Notes: a model not told the origin generated them from the letters alone. 61,738 bases of DNA from Deinococcus apachensis DSM 19763 (GCF_000381345.1 NZ_KB906416.1:5001-66738), one strand, 5' to 3'. Positions 1 through 18,897 are shown, counted from the first letter of the stretch. Made by a program: numbers and translations.

Positions 1-1
1 C

Positions 2-1105
2 GTAGAGCTGGGAGCCACCACCCTGCGCGAGACGCTGCGCCGTTCGGGCATCCCCGCCGACCTCGTCGAGGAAGTCATCATGGGGCAGGTCGTGCAGGCG
101 GGATGCGGGCAGAACCCGGCGCGGCAGGCGGGCCTGAAGGCGGGGCTGAGTCACGAGGTCGGCGCCCTTACCGTGAACAAGGTGTGCGGCTCGGGTCTCA
201 AGGCCGTGATCCTGGCCGCGCAGGCGATCCGCGCGGGCGACCAAACGATCATGCTGGCGGGTGGCATGGAGAGCATGAGCAATGCGCCGCACCTCCTCCC
301 GCAGGCACGGAAGGGCTACCGGCTGGGGCACGCGCAGGTCCTCGACGCGAACACGCACGACGGTCTGTGGTGCTCCATTAATGACGAGGGCATGGGTCTG
401 ACCGGAGAGCGAGTGGCGGAGAAGTACGGTATTGGGCGGGAGGCGCAGGACGCCTACGCCACCCAGAGCCACCAGCGTGCAGTTTCCGCTCAACAGGGCG
501 GTCGCTTCAGCGACGAGATCGCCCCCGTGACCGTCAAGGGCCGCAAGGGTGACGTGGTCGTGGACACCGACGAGGGCCCGCGTGCGGACACGAGCGCCGA
601 GACGCTGGCGAAGCTCAAGCCCGCCTTCAAGACGGATGGCACCGTCACTGCGGGGAACGCGCCCGGCCTGAACGACGGCGCCTCCAGCCTGCTCCTGATG
701 TCCGAGGAAGCGGCGCAGGCGCACGGGCTGACGCCGATGGCCGAGATCACCTCCTACGCGACGGGAGGCCTCGCCCCCGAATGGGTGATGATGACGCCCG
801 TTCCCGCCACGAAGAAGCTGCTGGAAAAGAGCGGCATGGGCGTGAGCGACGTGGACCTGTGGGAGCTGAACGAGGCGTTTTCTGTCCAGAGCCTCGCCGT
901 GCAGCGCGAGCTGGGGCTGGACCCCGAGCGGGTGAACGTGAACGGCGGGGCGGTCGCGCTGGGGCACCCCATCGGCGCGTCCGGCGCCCGCATCCTGGTC
1001 ACGCTGCTGCACGCCCTTCGTCAGCAGGACAAGGAGACGGGCGTGGCGACCCTGTGCATGGGCGGCGGCAACGGCCTGGCCCTCAGCGTCAAGCGGCTAA
1101 GCTGA
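2..1105 (+). CDS. Acetyl-CoA acetyltransferase (thiolase), 5' end outside window
   Basis: Thiolase-superfamily enzyme that condenses or cleaves acyl-CoA (acetoacetyl-CoA to two acetyl-CoA) in the cytoplasm. The frame is open from base 2 and already reads thiolase ([18 protein letters not shown]) before the first ATG at 80, so the true start lies upstream. The nucleophile Cys is in [10 protein letters not shown] (codon near 185), the general-base His in LGHPIGASG, and the second catalytic Cys in [11 protein letters not shown] near the end. A YciI gene follows 5 bp downstream and a 3-hydroxyacyl-CoA dehydrogenase lies beyond it, so this looks like a short-chain acyl-CoA module. The family is certain; the physiological direction is inferred. 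Confidence 0.95.
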   Translation, partial: VELGATTLRETLRRSGIPADLVEEVIMGQVVQAGCGQNPARQAGLKAGLSHEVGALTVNKVCGSGLKAVILAAQAIRAGDQTIMLAGGMESMSNAPHLLPQARKGYRLGHAQVLDANTHDGLWCSINDEGMGLTGERVAEKYGIGREAQDAYATQSHQRAVSAQQGGRFSDEIAPVTVKGRKGDVVVDTDEGPRADTSAETLAKLKPAFKTDGTVTAGNAPGLNDGASSLLLMSEEAAQAHGLTPMAEITSYATGGLAPEWVMMTPVPATKKLLEKSGMGVSDVDLWELNEAFSVQSLAVQRELGLDPERVNVNGGAVALGHPIGASGARILVTLLHALRQQDKETGVATLCMGGGNGLALSVKRLS

Positions 1106-1110
1106 AGCGC

Positions 1111-1428
<318 letters not shown>

Positions 1429-1445
1429 GTCGAAGGGTGAGGTAG

Positions 1446-1822
1446 GCTGTTTTCTACGATCCCGTAGATTTCGAATCTGCCGCCAGTGAGGAGAGGCTTG
1501 AAGTCTTTTGGGGAGAAGGGCTTGATTGGAAGAACAGTTCACAGGGCTCTCTTTCGCTTGTACTCTCGGACCTCCAAGTCGAGGCGGCCTTCGATCTCAC
1601 GGGCGACTGGTTGCCTGCATCGCCGTGCGTTGAAGTCAATCTTTGGCTGAGAGAGGCCAAACGGCTTCTCTCTTTACCTACCAGTAAACCCAACTTCGAT
1701 CTTTCATACGTGCATCAAGCGTGGATCGCGGATGAGGATTGGGATGACATCGTCTTGGTGGGTGAAGGGAAGGACCGGTGGATTGTTCTGCATTGTTTAC
1801 TACAGCTTAGGAAGGGAAAAAC

Positions 1823-1826
<4 letters not shown>
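1446..1826 (+). pseudogene. Start-less low-GC ORF, hypothetical protein remnant or non-canonical start
   Basis: An open frame of about 126 codons with protein-like composition (for example [33 protein letters not shown]) and clearly lower GC than its neighbours. It has no ATG or GTG; the only usual start codon is a TTG at 1611, deep inside. A stop at 1443 closes the frame upstream. Its stop codon overlaps the ATG of the next gene (ATGA, 1823-1826), the layout of a coupled operon. It may be a gene that lost its start, a fragment of transferred DNA, or a gene using a rare start codon. I do not recognise the family. Confidence 0.4.
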
Positions 1827-2659
<833 letters not shown>

Positions 2660-2709
2660 TTTAGCTGAACCTAACGGCTCTCAGTCGCAGCGGACTTTTT
2701 TCATGTAGA

Positions 2710-2728
2710 GGCGGGGTACAACCCGCCC
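2710..2728 (+). promoter_or_regulatory. Inverted repeat and -10-like box abutting the start of the next gene
   Basis: GGCGGG (2710-2715) and CCCGCC (2722-2727) flank TACAA immediately before the ATG at 2730. TACAAC sits 7 nt before ATG, so it may be a leaderless-type -10. The repeat would alternatively fold in an RNA with a leader and hide the start. Both readings are inference. Confidence 0.3.
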
Positions 2729-2729
2729 C

Positions 2730-3143
2730 ATGATTTTTGCTCAGCTCAACCAGTGGACCCGACCCCTCGGCCTGGCGCTTGCCGGGATGACGTTGATGTG
2801 GGCAGGTGTGGCGAATGCGGAGGCGCCGGGTCAGCCCGGGGCGGAGTGCGTCGCTTCCCCGGCATCAGATGCGGCGGCTGTTCAGAGCGCCGCGAAAACA
2901 GCCGCCCAGGAAAAACTCTCGTCAATGGCCCCGGTCTACCAGCTGATGTACGCCGACATCCAGTACCAGATCAATGTGGGCGAGGCGAACGTGCAGGGCG
3001 ATACGGCCCAGGTCAAGGGGAGCATCACCGTGCAGGGCAAGCAGCGCTTCACCGGCAAGGTGATGGCGCAGACCTTCAAGGGCGTCGTGCAGCTCAACCG
3101 CAGCGGCTGCGCCTGGAAGGCGACGAGCTACCAGCAGGTGTGA
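2730..3143 (+). CDS. Small exported protein of unknown function
   Basis: A 137-aa protein with a Sec signal peptide: basic start, hydrophobic core ([15 protein letters not shown]) and an ANA-like cleavage site near residue 30. The mature part has two Cys (near the start of the mature chain and in RSGCAWKA) and a run of residues typical of a small alpha/beta fold ([31 protein letters not shown]). The end resembles small periplasmic DUF-type proteins that bind or modify extracellular ligands, but I do not recognise a named family. It stands alone, with its own promoter region and a bidirectional terminator behind it. Confidence 0.75.
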   Translation: MIFAQLNQWTRPLGLALAGMTLMWAGVANAEAPGQPGAECVASPASDAAAVQSAAKTAAQEKLSSMAPVYQLMYADIQYQINVGEANVQGDTAQVKGSITVQGKQRFTGKVMAQTFKGVVQLNRSGCAWKATSYQQV

Positions 3144-3152
3144 GGCGGGGGC

Positions 3153-3196
3153 AAGACGGGCGGGCAGTGGGGACATCTCCCCCGCCTGCCCGTCTT
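3153..3196. terminator. Bidirectional terminator hairpin between convergent genes
   Basis: AAGACGGGC (3153-3161) pairs with GCCCGTCTT (3188-3196), with further GC pairing inside. It lies exactly between the plus-strand exported protein and the minus-strand AhpD-like gene. Confidence 0.75.
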
Positions 3197-3787
<591 letters not shown>

Positions 3788-3872
3788 GGGGACAGCTTAC
3801 CCCAGGCACCTAACGGGCGTTAGGGACCCGGCCCCGGAACCTCTACCCCGCTCACCCCGTACCCCGGGACGT

Positions 3873-4379
3873 ATGAGTCTCGCCTTTCTCGTCTTTCTGA
3901 TCGCGTGGATCATCGGCATGGTCGGGACCTTCGTGCCCGCCCTGCCCGCGACGGTCATCATCTTTGCCGGAACGGTGGCGGCCACCTTCATCGACGGGTT
4001 TCAGGTCTGGCCGGACCTGCCCTTTCTGCTCACCTTCGCGGTGATCACCTTTCTGGTCAGCATGGTGGACAACGTGGCCTCGGCCTGGGGCGCGCGGCGG
4101 TACGGCGGCAGCAAGCAGGCGGTGTGGGGGGCACTGATCGGCGGCCTGGTGGGCATCTTCCTGCCTTTTGGACTGGTCGTGGGGCCATTGGGCGGCGCGC
4201 TGGTCGCGGAGCTGTTCGTGGTCCGCAAGCCTGTGCTGGAAGGGGTGCGGGCGGCCTGGGGCACACTGATTGGCCTCCTGGCGGGCATCGCCGCCAAGCT
4301 GGTGCTGCACCTCCTAATCGGCGTCTACGAGTTGTGGAGGTTGTGGGACCCGGCGAAGAGCATTCTCGGGTCAGCCTGA
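3873..4379 (+). CDS. DUF456 family membrane protein
   Basis: A 168-aa integral membrane protein with about four to five hydrophobic segments. It carries Gly-rich stretches ([31 protein letters not shown] is the core, given here as its two halves) typical of DUF456. The chosen start MSLAFLVFL is the first Met that opens directly into a membrane helix; upstream in-frame Mets fall in the divergent gene's coding region. No catalytic residues are evident. A strong hairpin terminator follows at 4391. Function is unknown for the family. Confidence 0.8.
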   Translation: MSLAFLVFLIAWIIGMVGTFVPALPATVIIFAGTVAATFIDGFQVWPDLPFLLTFAVITFLVSMVDNVASAWGARRYGGSKQAVWGALIGGLVGIFLPFGLVVGPLGGALVAELFVVRKPVLEGVRAAWGTLIGLLAGIAAKLVLHLLIGVYELWRLWDPAKSILGSA

Positions 4380-4390
4380 AACATTTCTTT

Positions 4391-4434
4391 GAAGGGAGGC
4401 GTGGGAAGGCACCGCTTGCGCCTCCCTTCCTTGT
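4391..4434 (+). terminator. Hairpin terminator after DUF456 gene
   Basis: GAAGGGAGGCG (4391-4401) pairs perfectly with CGCCTCCCTTC (4419-4429), followed by a short T-rich run. Confidence 0.7.
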
Positions 4435-4481
4435 CTCACGGGTGCGACCCGTCCGCGAAATAGAGCTCTCCGGCGAGCCTT

Positions 4482-5144
4482 CTAGAACAGCCCCGCCAGC
4501 AGCGGCCCGAAGCCGACCAGGGTCAGCAGCAGCACGGGCACCAGCGGCGACAGGGTGCTCAGGAAGGCCCGCCGCCGACTGCCCGTCAGGACCAGGAAGC
4601 CCCGGTAGGCGAGGACGAACTGGGCCAGGGTGCCCAGCAGCGTGAGCGCGATGGCTGCGCGGGTCAGGGGCGCCCTGGCGATGGCGCGCAGCACGTCACT
4701 CCAGTCAGCGGGCAGGACGAGCCCACTCAGATTCGGTCCCGGCAGCACCAGCAGCAGCACGGCGAGCAGCAGGTACAGCGGCGGCAACAGGGCGAAGGTC
4801 GCCCCGTACACTTCGGCCGCCCGGCCCTCCCGCCCGGCGCCGAGGTAGCCCAGCCCCCACATCAGCGCGGCGCTCACCACGGTGAGGAAGAACGTCCCGA
4901 ACACGTTGCTGACGTGGGTGAGAAGGCCCGCCCCACTTCCGGCGAGGGTCCCCACCGGCCGGAGCAGCAGCGCGTACACCACACCCGCCAGCACGGCGGC
5001 GAGCAGGACAGGCGCGACGTACCGCCAGGGCCGCGGCTCGGCGACGCGGAGCTTTTGGAAAAAGGCCCCGGGCGCCGTCAGCAGTTCGGCGGCGAGCGGC
5101 GCCTCGGGGGGCGGAGTGGGCGCGGGGCGGGGACGGCGGGCCAC
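4482..5144 (-). CDS. Yip1-domain-like integral membrane protein
   Basis: A 220-aa protein starting with GTG. A Pro/Arg-rich cytoplasmic N-terminus (about 35 aa, including [12 protein letters not shown], the typical 'Yip1' lead-in) is followed by about five membrane segments. YIP1-family proteins of bacteria have no established role; they may act in membrane organisation. A TAGAGT box (plus strand 5151-5156) is 6 nt before the start, pointing to a leaderless mRNA. The DUF1232 and CPBP genes immediately upstream face the same way and may form a loose membrane-protein cluster. Confidence 0.7.
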   Translation of the reverse strand: MARRPRPAPTPPPEAPLAAELLTAPGAFFQKLRVAEPRPWRYVAPVLLAAVLAGVVYALLLRPVGTLAGSGAGLLTHVSNVFGTFFLTVVSAALMWGLGYLGAGREGRAAEVYGATFALLPPLYLLLAVLLLVLPGPNLSGLVLPADWSDVLRAIARAPLTRAAIALTLLGTLAQFVLAYRGFLVLTGSRRRAFLSTLSPLVPVLLLTLVGFGPLLAGLF

Positions 5145-5166
5145 AGGGCTACTCTAGCGGCTGCAC

Positions 5167-5541
5167 CTAATGGCTGGCCCACCACCGCCACAGCAGTCCC
5201 ACGGCGAACACGTACAGTCCCAGCATCAGGAGTAACCCCCACACGCTGCGTGCCAGCCGGGCCGGTTGGGCGGCGGCCCGCGCCCGGGCATCAGCCAGCA
5301 CGGGGGGTGGAATCAGGCGCAGGGCGAGCCACAGCCCGGCGGGCACGAGCAGCAGGTCGTCGAGCTGCCCCAGCACCGGGATGAAGTCAGGGATCAGGTC
5401 GATGGGGCTCAGGGCATAGGCGAGGACGAGGAGCGCGAGCAGCCGGGCGGGCCAGGGCGTGCGAGGGTCCCGGGCGGCGAGGCTCAGGGCGAGGAGTTCC
5501 CCCTTGAGGTGGCGGGCGAGGTCCCGCAGCCGCTTCAGCAC
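5167..5541 (-). CDS. DUF1232 (YkvA-like) small membrane protein
   Basis: A 124-aa protein with the DUF1232 hallmark '[21 protein letters not shown]' region at about residues 42-64 ([12 protein letters not shown] is diagnostic), followed by a helix and a C-terminal transmembrane segment ([17 protein letters not shown]). The start is GTG at 5541, only 7 bp after the stop of the CPBP protease gene, so cotranscription is likely. The family is widespread and uncharacterised. Confidence 0.85.
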   Translation of the reverse strand: MLKRLRDLARHLKGELLALSLAARDPRTPWPARLLALLVLAYALSPIDLIPDFIPVLGQLDDLLLVPAGLWLALRLIPPPVLADARARAAAQPARLARSVWGLLLMLGLYVFAVGLLWRWWASH

Positions 5542-5548
5542 CCCGGCC

Positions 5549-6523
5549 TCAGTGCAGGGCGCCGCGCAGGTCGGTGAGCGCCTGTTGAACGAAAGGCAGC
5601 GTGTAGGCGGCCGAGACGAGGCCGAACAGCAGGATCACCACGTAGGCCGCGCTCAACCAGGGGCCAGGGGCGGAGCCGACCCGGGGATCGGGCTTCGGCG
5701 TGAGCCACAGGTGCAGCACGACGAGCACCACCACGCCGAACAGCAGCGCCCCCAGGGCGAGGGGCAGGGCGAGCGCCGGATTCTTCAACATCTCGGTCGC
5801 CTGCGCCGGGTCGCCCAGGTCACGGCCTGCCACGAGGCTGCCCAGCGCCACCGCGAGCGTGTTGTTCAGCGCGTGGACGATCACCGAGTTCCACAGGCTG
5901 CCGGTGTGCTGCACCAGCCGGGCCAGCGCGTAGGCGAGCGGCAGGATGCCCACCACGCTCGCCGGAGCGCCGTGCGCAATCCCGAAGGCAAGGGAGGTCG
6001 TCAGCGCCGCGACGAGAAAGCCCGACGCCCGCTCGTGCCCGCGCAGCATCAGGCCCCGGAAGGCAACCTCCTCGGCGAAGGGGACGAGCAGGCCCGCCGC
6101 GAGCAGCAGCGGCCACAGGTCCGCCCCGTGGCTGAGGAACTGCGGAATCGCGTCCGCCCCGCTCGGAAAGATCGTCACGTACGCCAGCACGAAGGCCCGC
6201 GACGCCAGGAACGCCAGCACGAAGGCGGCGAGCGCGGTGCCCCACGAGGGCGGCGTGCGCCAGCGCGTGTCGCGCACCAGGGCCGTCAGCGCCGGGCGGA
6301 AGAAGACCAATCCCACCAGCACGGTACCGACAAAGGCCCCCAGCAGCGACAGGCCCAGTGGGAGCCGCGCCGCCAGCAGCAGCGCCGACACGACGTTCTG
6401 GGTAATCAGCAGCGCCAGGGCGGCCCGGTTGCCATCCACCGCGCGAATCACCGGGGTGGGGGGCTGTGCGGTGCCTTCCGGGGCGAGTGTGGCAGGGGTG
6501 GGGGGCACGTCCGGGGCCGTCAT
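5549..6523 (-). CDS. CPBP family intramembrane metalloprotease (CAAX-protease-like)
   Basis: Multi-pass membrane protein of 324 aa with the Abi/CPBP metalloprotease signatures: the double-Glu motif EExxxR in [15 protein letters not shown], a His in FGIAHG and the third motif in [12 protein letters not shown]. These residues bind zinc within the membrane in characterised homologues. The ATG at 6523 was preferred to the one at 6580 because it has a TAGGCT box 7 nt upstream (plus strand 6531-6536) and the extra 19 residues look non-coding. Members range from prenyl-protein proteases to bacteriocin self-immunity proteins; which applies here is not decidable. Confidence 0.88.
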   Translation of the reverse strand: MTAPDVPPTPATLAPEGTAQPPTPVIRAVDGNRAALALLITQNVVSALLLAARLPLGLSLLGAFVGTVLVGLVFFRPALTALVRDTRWRTPPSWGTALAAFVLAFLASRAFVLAYVTIFPSGADAIPQFLSHGADLWPLLLAAGLLVPFAEEVAFRGLMLRGHERASGFLVAALTTSLAFGIAHGAPASVVGILPLAYALARLVQHTGSLWNSVIVHALNNTLAVALGSLVAGRDLGDPAQATEMLKNPALALPLALGALLFGVVVLVVLHLWLTPKPDPRVGSAPGPWLSAAYVVILLFGLVSAAYTLPFVQQALTDLRGALH

Positions 6524-6580
6524 GAGAGCCAGCCTACCGCGCCGCGCCGGGCGGACGCGTCCTCCTTTCCATTCATCCAC

Positions 6581-7603
<1,023 letters not shown>

Positions 7604-7672
7604 GGAGGGAATGCTACGCCGCCCGTGAGGAACAGGACGGGAAGCTGTCCCCCACTGCCGAGCGCCCCTCCC

Positions 7673-9688
<2,016 letters not shown>

Positions 9689-9944
9689 CAGGGACCACCA
9701 GACCTTTCCAGCAAACCGGGAAGAGGAGGGCAGGCGACCACACACCACGCGGGCAGGGGTGAATTGAGGTGTTCAGAGCTTACACCCGCGCGGGGACCTG
9801 GGGTGCAGTCACACGGGGCGTTTGGGGCCGGGAAGGAATCTCCCAACACCCCAAGCCCCGCGGAGCGACCCAGGCTGTCAGCACCCGTTCACCCGCCTGG
9901 CGACGGCATTCCCCGGCCGAATGTGGTTCATGACCTCCATCTCA

Positions 9945-9994
9945 AGGTCGGCTCAGGGTGGGCTTTAGGTCGGGCTCAGCAGATTGTGGGCTTT
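9945..9994. repeat. Direct repeats in the 310-bp gap before the PRC-barrel gene
   Basis: The gap 9749-10059 holds no gene. Within it AGGTCGG(G)CTCAG occurs at 9945 and again at 9967, and GTGGGCTTT at 9958 and 9986. The two copies form an imperfect tandem unit of 22-28 bp about 70 bp before the start codon. This could be an operator for the downstream stress genes; that is inference. Confidence 0.45.
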
Positions 9995-10059
9995 TCCACC
10001 CAGACTTGGGCGGTACGGGGAACGCCCTGCACAGCATTCCATCCCCAATGGAGGACCCT

Positions 10060-10989
<930 letters not shown>

Positions 10990-11006
10990 GTGGGAGACGT
11001 TGGGAG

Positions 11007-11030
11007 GGCGGGGGCAACCCCGCCTCTTTT
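11007..11030 (+). terminator. Rho-independent terminator
   Basis: GGCGGGG (11007-11013), a short GCAA loop, CCCCGCC (11018-11024), then TCTTTT, 20 bp after the PRC-barrel gene stop. Confidence 0.8.
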
Positions 11031-11079
11031 GCGCCCTGGCCCCCAGCGGGGGAGGAGCGCCGGGTGTGGAGGAGAGGGT

Positions 11080-11577
11080 ATGGACGAACAGGACCGGATC
11101 AGGCAGGCGACCCAGGAGACGCGCACGACGGAGACCACCGAGCTCCGGGAGGGTAATGTCCGGGAGGTCGTCGAGCGGCTGCGCCTGCACGAGGAGCGTG
11201 CTCTCGTCGAGGTCGTGCCCGAGAACGTGGGGGCCGTCACCGTCCGCCGGGTGGTGCGTGAGCGCGAGGAGGTCGTGCCCATCACCCTGCACAGCGAGCA
11301 TCTGGAGATCACGGTGCAGCAGGACACCGGGGGCCGCGTCACCATGAACGGCGAGACGCTGGAGGTCGGCCGCACGTACGAGGTGCCGCTGTACGAGGAA
11401 CGCGCCCTCGTCGAGAAGCGGGTATACCCCTTCAGCGATGTGACGATCAGCAAGCAGGCACGGACCTACACCCAGACCGAGCGGCTCACCCTGCGCCGCG
11501 AGGAACTGGACGTGGAGGACCCCCAGGGCCTGATCCGCGACCGCACCGTGACGGGCGGCACCGACCCTCAGCCCTGA
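11080..11577 (+). CDS. DUF2382 (YsnF-like) protein
   Basis: A 165-aa protein made almost wholly of DUF2382: tandem '[26 protein letters not shown]' and '[41 protein letters not shown]' units. It shares this domain with the gene just upstream, so the pair probably arose by duplication or acts together. The ATG at 11080 is preceded by GGAGAGGG. It may be cotranscribed through the intervening terminator or use its own promoter. The role is presumed to be stress adaptation, from the family's usual company; this is inference. Confidence 0.85.
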   Translation: MDEQDRIRQATQETRTTETTELREGNVREVVERLRLHEERALVEVVPENVGAVTVRRVVREREEVVPITLHSEHLEITVQQDTGGRVTMNGETLEVGRTYEVPLYEERALVEKRVYPFSDVTISKQARTYTQTERLTLRREELDVEDPQGLIRDRTVTGGTDPQP

Positions 11578-11588
11578 CCGTTCGCGTC

Positions 11589-11628
11589 CCGGAAGGCTGG
11601 AAGAGTTTGCCTTCCGGCCTCATTTTCT
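11589..11628 (+). terminator. Rho-independent terminator after DUF2382 gene
   Basis: CCGGAAGGC (11589-11597) pairs with GCCTTCCGG (11609-11617), followed by CCTCATTTTCTTTT. It is 12 bp past the stop codon. Confidence 0.85.
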
Positions 11629-11656
11629 TTTGCAGCGGCCCGTATCCTGTCCCGGT

Positions 11657-12336
11657 ATGAACGGCGGTTCCGGCAGCCCGGCGGGCGAGATCATCCTGAC
11701 CCCGGACGGTTCGCGCACGGCCCTCAGCGCCCGCCACGGCGAGGCATACGGCTCCCGGCACGGGGCGGCGGGGCAGGCGCGGCACGTCTTTCTGGAGGGC
11801 ACGGGCACGGACCGCGATCCCCATCCCCGCGTGGTGGAGGTCGGCTTCGGCCTGGGGGTGAACTTTCGCGCGACGCTGGCGGACTGCGCGCGGAGGGGCG
11901 TGCCGCTGGAGTACGTCGCCTACGAGTTCGATCCCGCCCCCGCGGAGGTGTTGCGCCTGGTCGCGGAGGGTGGGGAGGGGGCGGACCATCCAGTTTGGGC
12001 GGCCTTGCTGGAGAGCTGGGGTGAGGAGTCGCCGCTGCCGATAGAGGTGGGGGACATGAGGCTCACCGTTCACTTCGCGGATGTCCTGACAGCCCCTCTC
12101 CCCCAGGGCTGGGCGACCGCCCTCTACCTCGACGGCTTCTCGCCCGCGCGCAACCCGGAGGTGTGGACGCCTGAGTTCGTGGGGCGGCTGGCGAGTGCCC
12201 TCGCGCCGGGAGGCGTCCTCGCCACCTACAGCGCCGCCGGGCACGTGCGCCGGGCGCTGGCAGCGAGTGGCCTGACGGTGGGGAAGCGCCCCGGCCCACC
12301 CGGAAAACGCGAATGCCTGCGGGCGGTGCGGGAAGC

Positions 12337-12340
<4 letters not shown>
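11657..12340 (+). CDS. mnmD: tRNA U34 aminomethyl methyltransferase (MnmC N-domain / MnmD)
   Basis: A stand-alone 227-aa homologue of the SAM-dependent methyltransferase half of bifunctional MnmC. In the known pathway it methylates nm5(s2)U34 to mnm5(s2)U34 in tRNAs. The start shows the usual '[35 protein letters not shown]' and '[16 protein letters not shown]' (SAM site), then '[20 protein letters not shown]', the family hallmark DGFSPxxNPxxW. ATG 11657 has TATCCT (11643-11648) 8 nt upstream, a leaderless -10. Its stop overlaps the GTG of the FAD-domain gene (GTGA). Confidence 0.92.
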
Positions 12341-13314
<974 letters not shown>

Positions 13315-13349
13315 CGGGCCTCCCAGAGAAGCTCTAGACTGGCGGAGTT

Positions 13350-14351
<1,002 letters not shown>

Positions 14352-14366
14352 CAGGGCAAACGAGGA

Positions 14367-14400
14367 GGCCGGGGCGTGCATCCCCCGGCCTTCTTCTTTC
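14367..14400 (+). terminator. Rho-independent terminator
   Basis: GGCCGGGG (14367-14374) pairs with CCCCGGCC (14383-14390), then TTCTTCTTTC. It ends the homoisocitrate dehydrogenase gene; the convergent gene begins at 14406. Confidence 0.85.
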
Positions 14401-14405
14401 CCAAA

Positions 14406-15119
14406 CTACTCCTCGCCCGTCTTGCTGTTCGGCGCCTCCACCGGCTTGGACTGCGAGGACCCCACCTGACGCAGGTAGATCGTCAGCACGACCATCGCGC
14501 CGATGGCGAGAAACTCGCTCTGCCAGTTCTGCAGCGACTGGAACCAGAGCTGGGAGGTTTCCAGGAACTGGAGGGGCGTCACCGCCTGCCCCCCGTGCTC
14601 GATCTGTTCCTGGCTGTACTCCATCGCGCCGCTGATCACGTGGATGGCGAACGAAAGCAGGAACAGGACGAGCAGCGCGATGGACAGGGAATTGCGGTAG
14701 AGGACGAGCGCCAGCCCACCCCGTTTGTCCGGGCTGGCCTGGCCCCCTCCTGACTCCGCCTCGCCACCCTGCTCCTCGTCCGGGTACTTGTTCGATTCCG
14801 ACGAGCCGCGCTGCTTGAGGTAGACGGTCAGGATCACGAAAAAACCCATCTGGAGGAATTCGCTCTCCCAGTTCTCCCCGGTGGCCTCCCAGAAGTGGCT
14901 GGTATGGAGGTACTGGGTGTAGGTGACGGTCTTCTGCTGGTGGTCGACCTGATCCTCGTTGTAGTTCTTGAATCCGGCGAAGCTCTGCCCTCCCCAGAAC
15001 AGCAGGAACAGGCCGAAGACCACGATGGAGAGCGCGTTGTTGCTCCAGAAGCGGCGCAACCCCCCAGGCTGGGACTTGCCCGACCGGGGGGTGGAGGGGT
15101 GCAGCGATGGCTGTGACAT
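14406..15119 (-). CDS. DUF6766-like membrane protein with internal duplication
   Basis: A 237-aa protein built of two similar halves (about residues 24-110 and 137-228), each with a hydrophobic segment, an acidic loop and a second hydrophobic segment. Half one has '[38 protein letters not shown]' and half two '[38 protein letters not shown]'. Both end in an xTVYLKQ/xTIYLRQ-GSS motif. Between them lies a Glu/Gly-rich linker. The family (DUF6766) has no known function. TAGACT at plus strand 15129-15134 is 9 nt before ATG. Confidence 0.75.
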   Translation of the reverse strand: MSQPSLHPSTPRSGKSQPGGLRRFWSNNALSIVVFGLFLLFWGGQSFAGFKNYNEDQVDHQQKTVTYTQYLHTSHFWEATGENWESEFLQMGFFVILTVYLKQRGSSESNKYPDEEQGGEAESGGGQASPDKRGGLALVLYRNSLSIALLVLFLLSFAIHVISGAMEYSQEQIEHGGQAVTPLQFLETSQLWFQSLQNWQSEFLAIGAMVVLTIYLRQVGSSQSKPVEAPNSKTGEE

Positions 15120-15278
15120 GGTAGGGCCAGTCTAGAAAGCGTGGGAAAATACTGTCTCTGTGTTTCACCAAAGTGCGTTTACTTCCAGGGGGGATGAGCT
15201 GGTCGTTCGCCATGCTCATTAGGACGTGATGTCGTTGGGCCGGAGCAGTCAGACCTGAGTGTCGCCATGGACAGCGCC

Positions 15279-15776
15279 TCAGCGTTCGTAGAAGGCGGGC
15301 GGCTGAATCCCCAGAGCGCGCAGGTACACGTAGCCCTGCCCGCGGTGGTGGATCTCGTTTTCGATGGCGTATAGCACCGTGTCCAGCGGCGAGAAGTGGC
15401 CCCAGGCCATGTCCCGCTTCTCCTGGTAGCGGTCCGGGGGATAGACGGGCACTGCGGCCTCCAGCCGGGGCGTCTGCTCATCCCAGGCGGCGAGCAGCGC
15501 GGCGCGGTCGTGCGGGGGCGGTCCGGCGGGCGGAGCCCACGACCAGTCGTCCGTGTTCAGCCCCCTGAGCACATAGTCGCCCAGTCCCACGACCTCCCAG
15601 GCCAGCTCCCCGAAAGGCCGCATCGGCGGCGCCGCGGTGAAGGTGAAGAGCTGATCTTCCGGGAACGCCTCTGTGACCCGCCGGGTCAGGCGCCGGTTGC
15701 TCTGCCAGTGGGCGAGCAGGTACTCGGGGGACATCAGGGAGGGCGTGAGGACGGCGGGAGCATCAGTCTGCGTCAT
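15279..15776 (-). CDS. DinB family protein
   Basis: A 165-aa four-helix DinB/YfiT-type protein. It has the pattern of a helix 'EYLLAHWQSNRRLTRRV', a metal-site helix 'WEVVGLGDYVLRGL' region and the late helix 'IENEIHHRGQGYVYLRALG', where the conserved H..HHR histidines would bind a divalent metal. Members are often thiol-dependent or metal-dependent enzymes (bacillithiol-S-transferase in Bacillus). It is divergent from the WYL regulator across a 100-bp gap, a common regulator-target pair. The SD GGAGGAATC is just before ATG. Confidence 0.9.
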   Translation of the reverse strand: MTQTDAPAVLTPSLMSPEYLLAHWQSNRRLTRRVTEAFPEDQLFTFTAAPPMRPFGELAWEVVGLGDYVLRGLNTDDWSWAPPAGPPPHDRAALLAAWDEQTPRLEAAVPVYPPDRYQEKRDMAWGHFSPLDTVLYAIENEIHHRGQGYVYLRALGIQPPAFYER

Positions 15777-15876
15777 GATTCCTCCACCGAAAGCTAACCA
15801 GGAGGGCTGCTTTCTGCCCTAAGCGTAACCGCTATTCCCGTCAGGACCCGTCGTCTTTCCGTGTCACACTGGCCCC

Positions 15877-16878
15877 ATGTACGACCCCTCCATGCGGGTG
15901 CTCACCGTGCTGGAACTCCTCCAGGCGCACGAGCGCGTGACGGGCGCGGAGCTGGCGCGGCGGCTGGAGGTCAGTTCGCGGACGGTGCAGCGGTACATCG
16001 CCCGGCTTCAGGACCTGGGGATTCCGGTGGAGTCCACCCGGGGCGTGGGGGGCGCGTACCGGCTGAAACCCGGCTTTCGCCTGCCGCCCCTGATGTTCAG
16101 CGGGGAGGAGGCCCTGGCCCTGGCCCTCGGCCTGCACGCCCTGCACCACCTGGGGCTGACGGCGCTGGCTCCGGCGGTGGCGGGGGCGGGGGCCAAGCTC
16201 GCGCGCACCCTGCCCCACGCCCTGCGCGAGCGGGTGCGGACGCTGGAGGACGCCGTGCAGCTCGACGCCTCCCCGTGGACGATCCCAACGGACGCCAGTG
16301 TCCTGGCCTGCCTGCTCGCCGCCGTGGGGGCCGAGCGGACCGTGGCGTTCGACTACCGCTCGCACCAGGGAACCCAGACCCGGCGGGAGGTGGAGGTGTA
16401 CGGGGTCGTCCACCTCGACGGGCGCTGGTATGCGGTGGGCCGCTGCTGCCTGCGGAACGCGCTGCGGAGTTTCCGCCTCGACCGCATCTCGGGGCCCGCC
16501 GAGCTGGAACGGCCCTTCACCCGGCCGCCGGACTTCGACGCCCGGGCCTACCTGCGCGCCACCCTGCCCTTCGTTCGTGCGCCCTTCGACATCAAGGTGT
16601 GGCTGGGGCTCCCACCGGAGGAGGCCGCCCTGCGTTTCTCCCCCTGGCAGGTCGTGCTGGAGCCTGACGCCGTCCGTGGGGGCACGCGGCTGCGCTGCAC
16701 CCGGGAGCACCTGGAGCCCTTCGCGGCCATGCTGCTGGGCCTGGGCTGTGCCTTCACCGTTCACGCCCCGGCGGAACTGCGGGAGGTGTTCGCAGGGCTG
16801 GCCGAGCGGGCGAGCGCGGCCTCGCTCCGCACTCACGCCGGGGACCCCCGCGTCCCTCATGGTAGTCTCCCCGGTTGA
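15877..16878 (+). CDS. YafY-type HTH-WYL transcriptional regulator
   Basis: A 333-aa regulator. Residues about 5-60 form an HTH_11 winged helix (VLTVLELLQAHERVTGAELARRLEVSSRTVQRYIARL, read as two overlapping parts). A WYL domain lies at about residues 140-215 and includes the hallmark W-Y-x-x-G (GRWYAVGRCCLRNALRSFRLDRI, first part WYAVG, then RLDRI). A WCX-like C-terminus follows. Such proteins sense ligands through the WYL pocket. It sits divergently next to DinB, so it probably controls that gene and its own. Confidence 0.92.
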   Translation: MYDPSMRVLTVLELLQAHERVTGAELARRLEVSSRTVQRYIARLQDLGIPVESTRGVGGAYRLKPGFRLPPLMFSGEEALALALGLHALHHLGLTALAPAVAGAGAKLARTLPHALRERVRTLEDAVQLDASPWTIPTDASVLACLLAAVGAERTVAFDYRSHQGTQTRREVEVYGVVHLDGRWYAVGRCCLRNALRSFRLDRISGPAELERPFTRPPDFDARAYLRATLPFVRAPFDIKVWLGLPPEEAALRFSPWQVVLEPDAVRGGTRLRCTREHLEPFAAMLLGLGCAFTVHAPAELREVFAGLAERASAASLRTHAGDPRVPHGSLPG

Positions 16879-16923
16879 GATGCCGCTTCTTTTCATGATC
16901 TGGCTCACCCTGCGGGGCCGCGC

Positions 16924-16927
<4 letters not shown>
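16859..16927 (+). CDS. 22-codon ORF upstream of and overlapping mraY
   Basis: ATG at 16859 or 16880 opens [22 protein letters not shown] and stops at TGA 16925-16927, overlapping the GTG of mraY (GTGA, -1 phase). The stretch IWLTLRGRA resembles the conserved MraY N-terminal 'xYLTFRA' lead-in, which the mraY frame itself lacks. It may be a coupled leader peptide, or an N-terminus displaced by a frameshift. Low confidence; see finding. Confidence 0.35.
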
Positions 16928-17841
<914 letters not shown>

Positions 17842-17861
17842 AGGGGAAGTGAGCGGGAGTG

Positions 17862-17898
17862 GGGGCGACCGCGAAGGCTTCGCCCCATCTTCTTTTTC
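17862..17898 (+). terminator. Rho-independent terminator after mraY
   Basis: GGGGCGA (17862-17868) pairs with TCGCCCC (17880-17886), followed by ATCTTCTTTTT. Confidence 0.8.
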
Positions 17899-17937
17899 CC
17901 CTATTCACCGTTCACCAACCTCCCTACACTTGCCCCC

Positions 17938-18894
<957 letters not shown>

Positions 18895-18897
18895 GGG

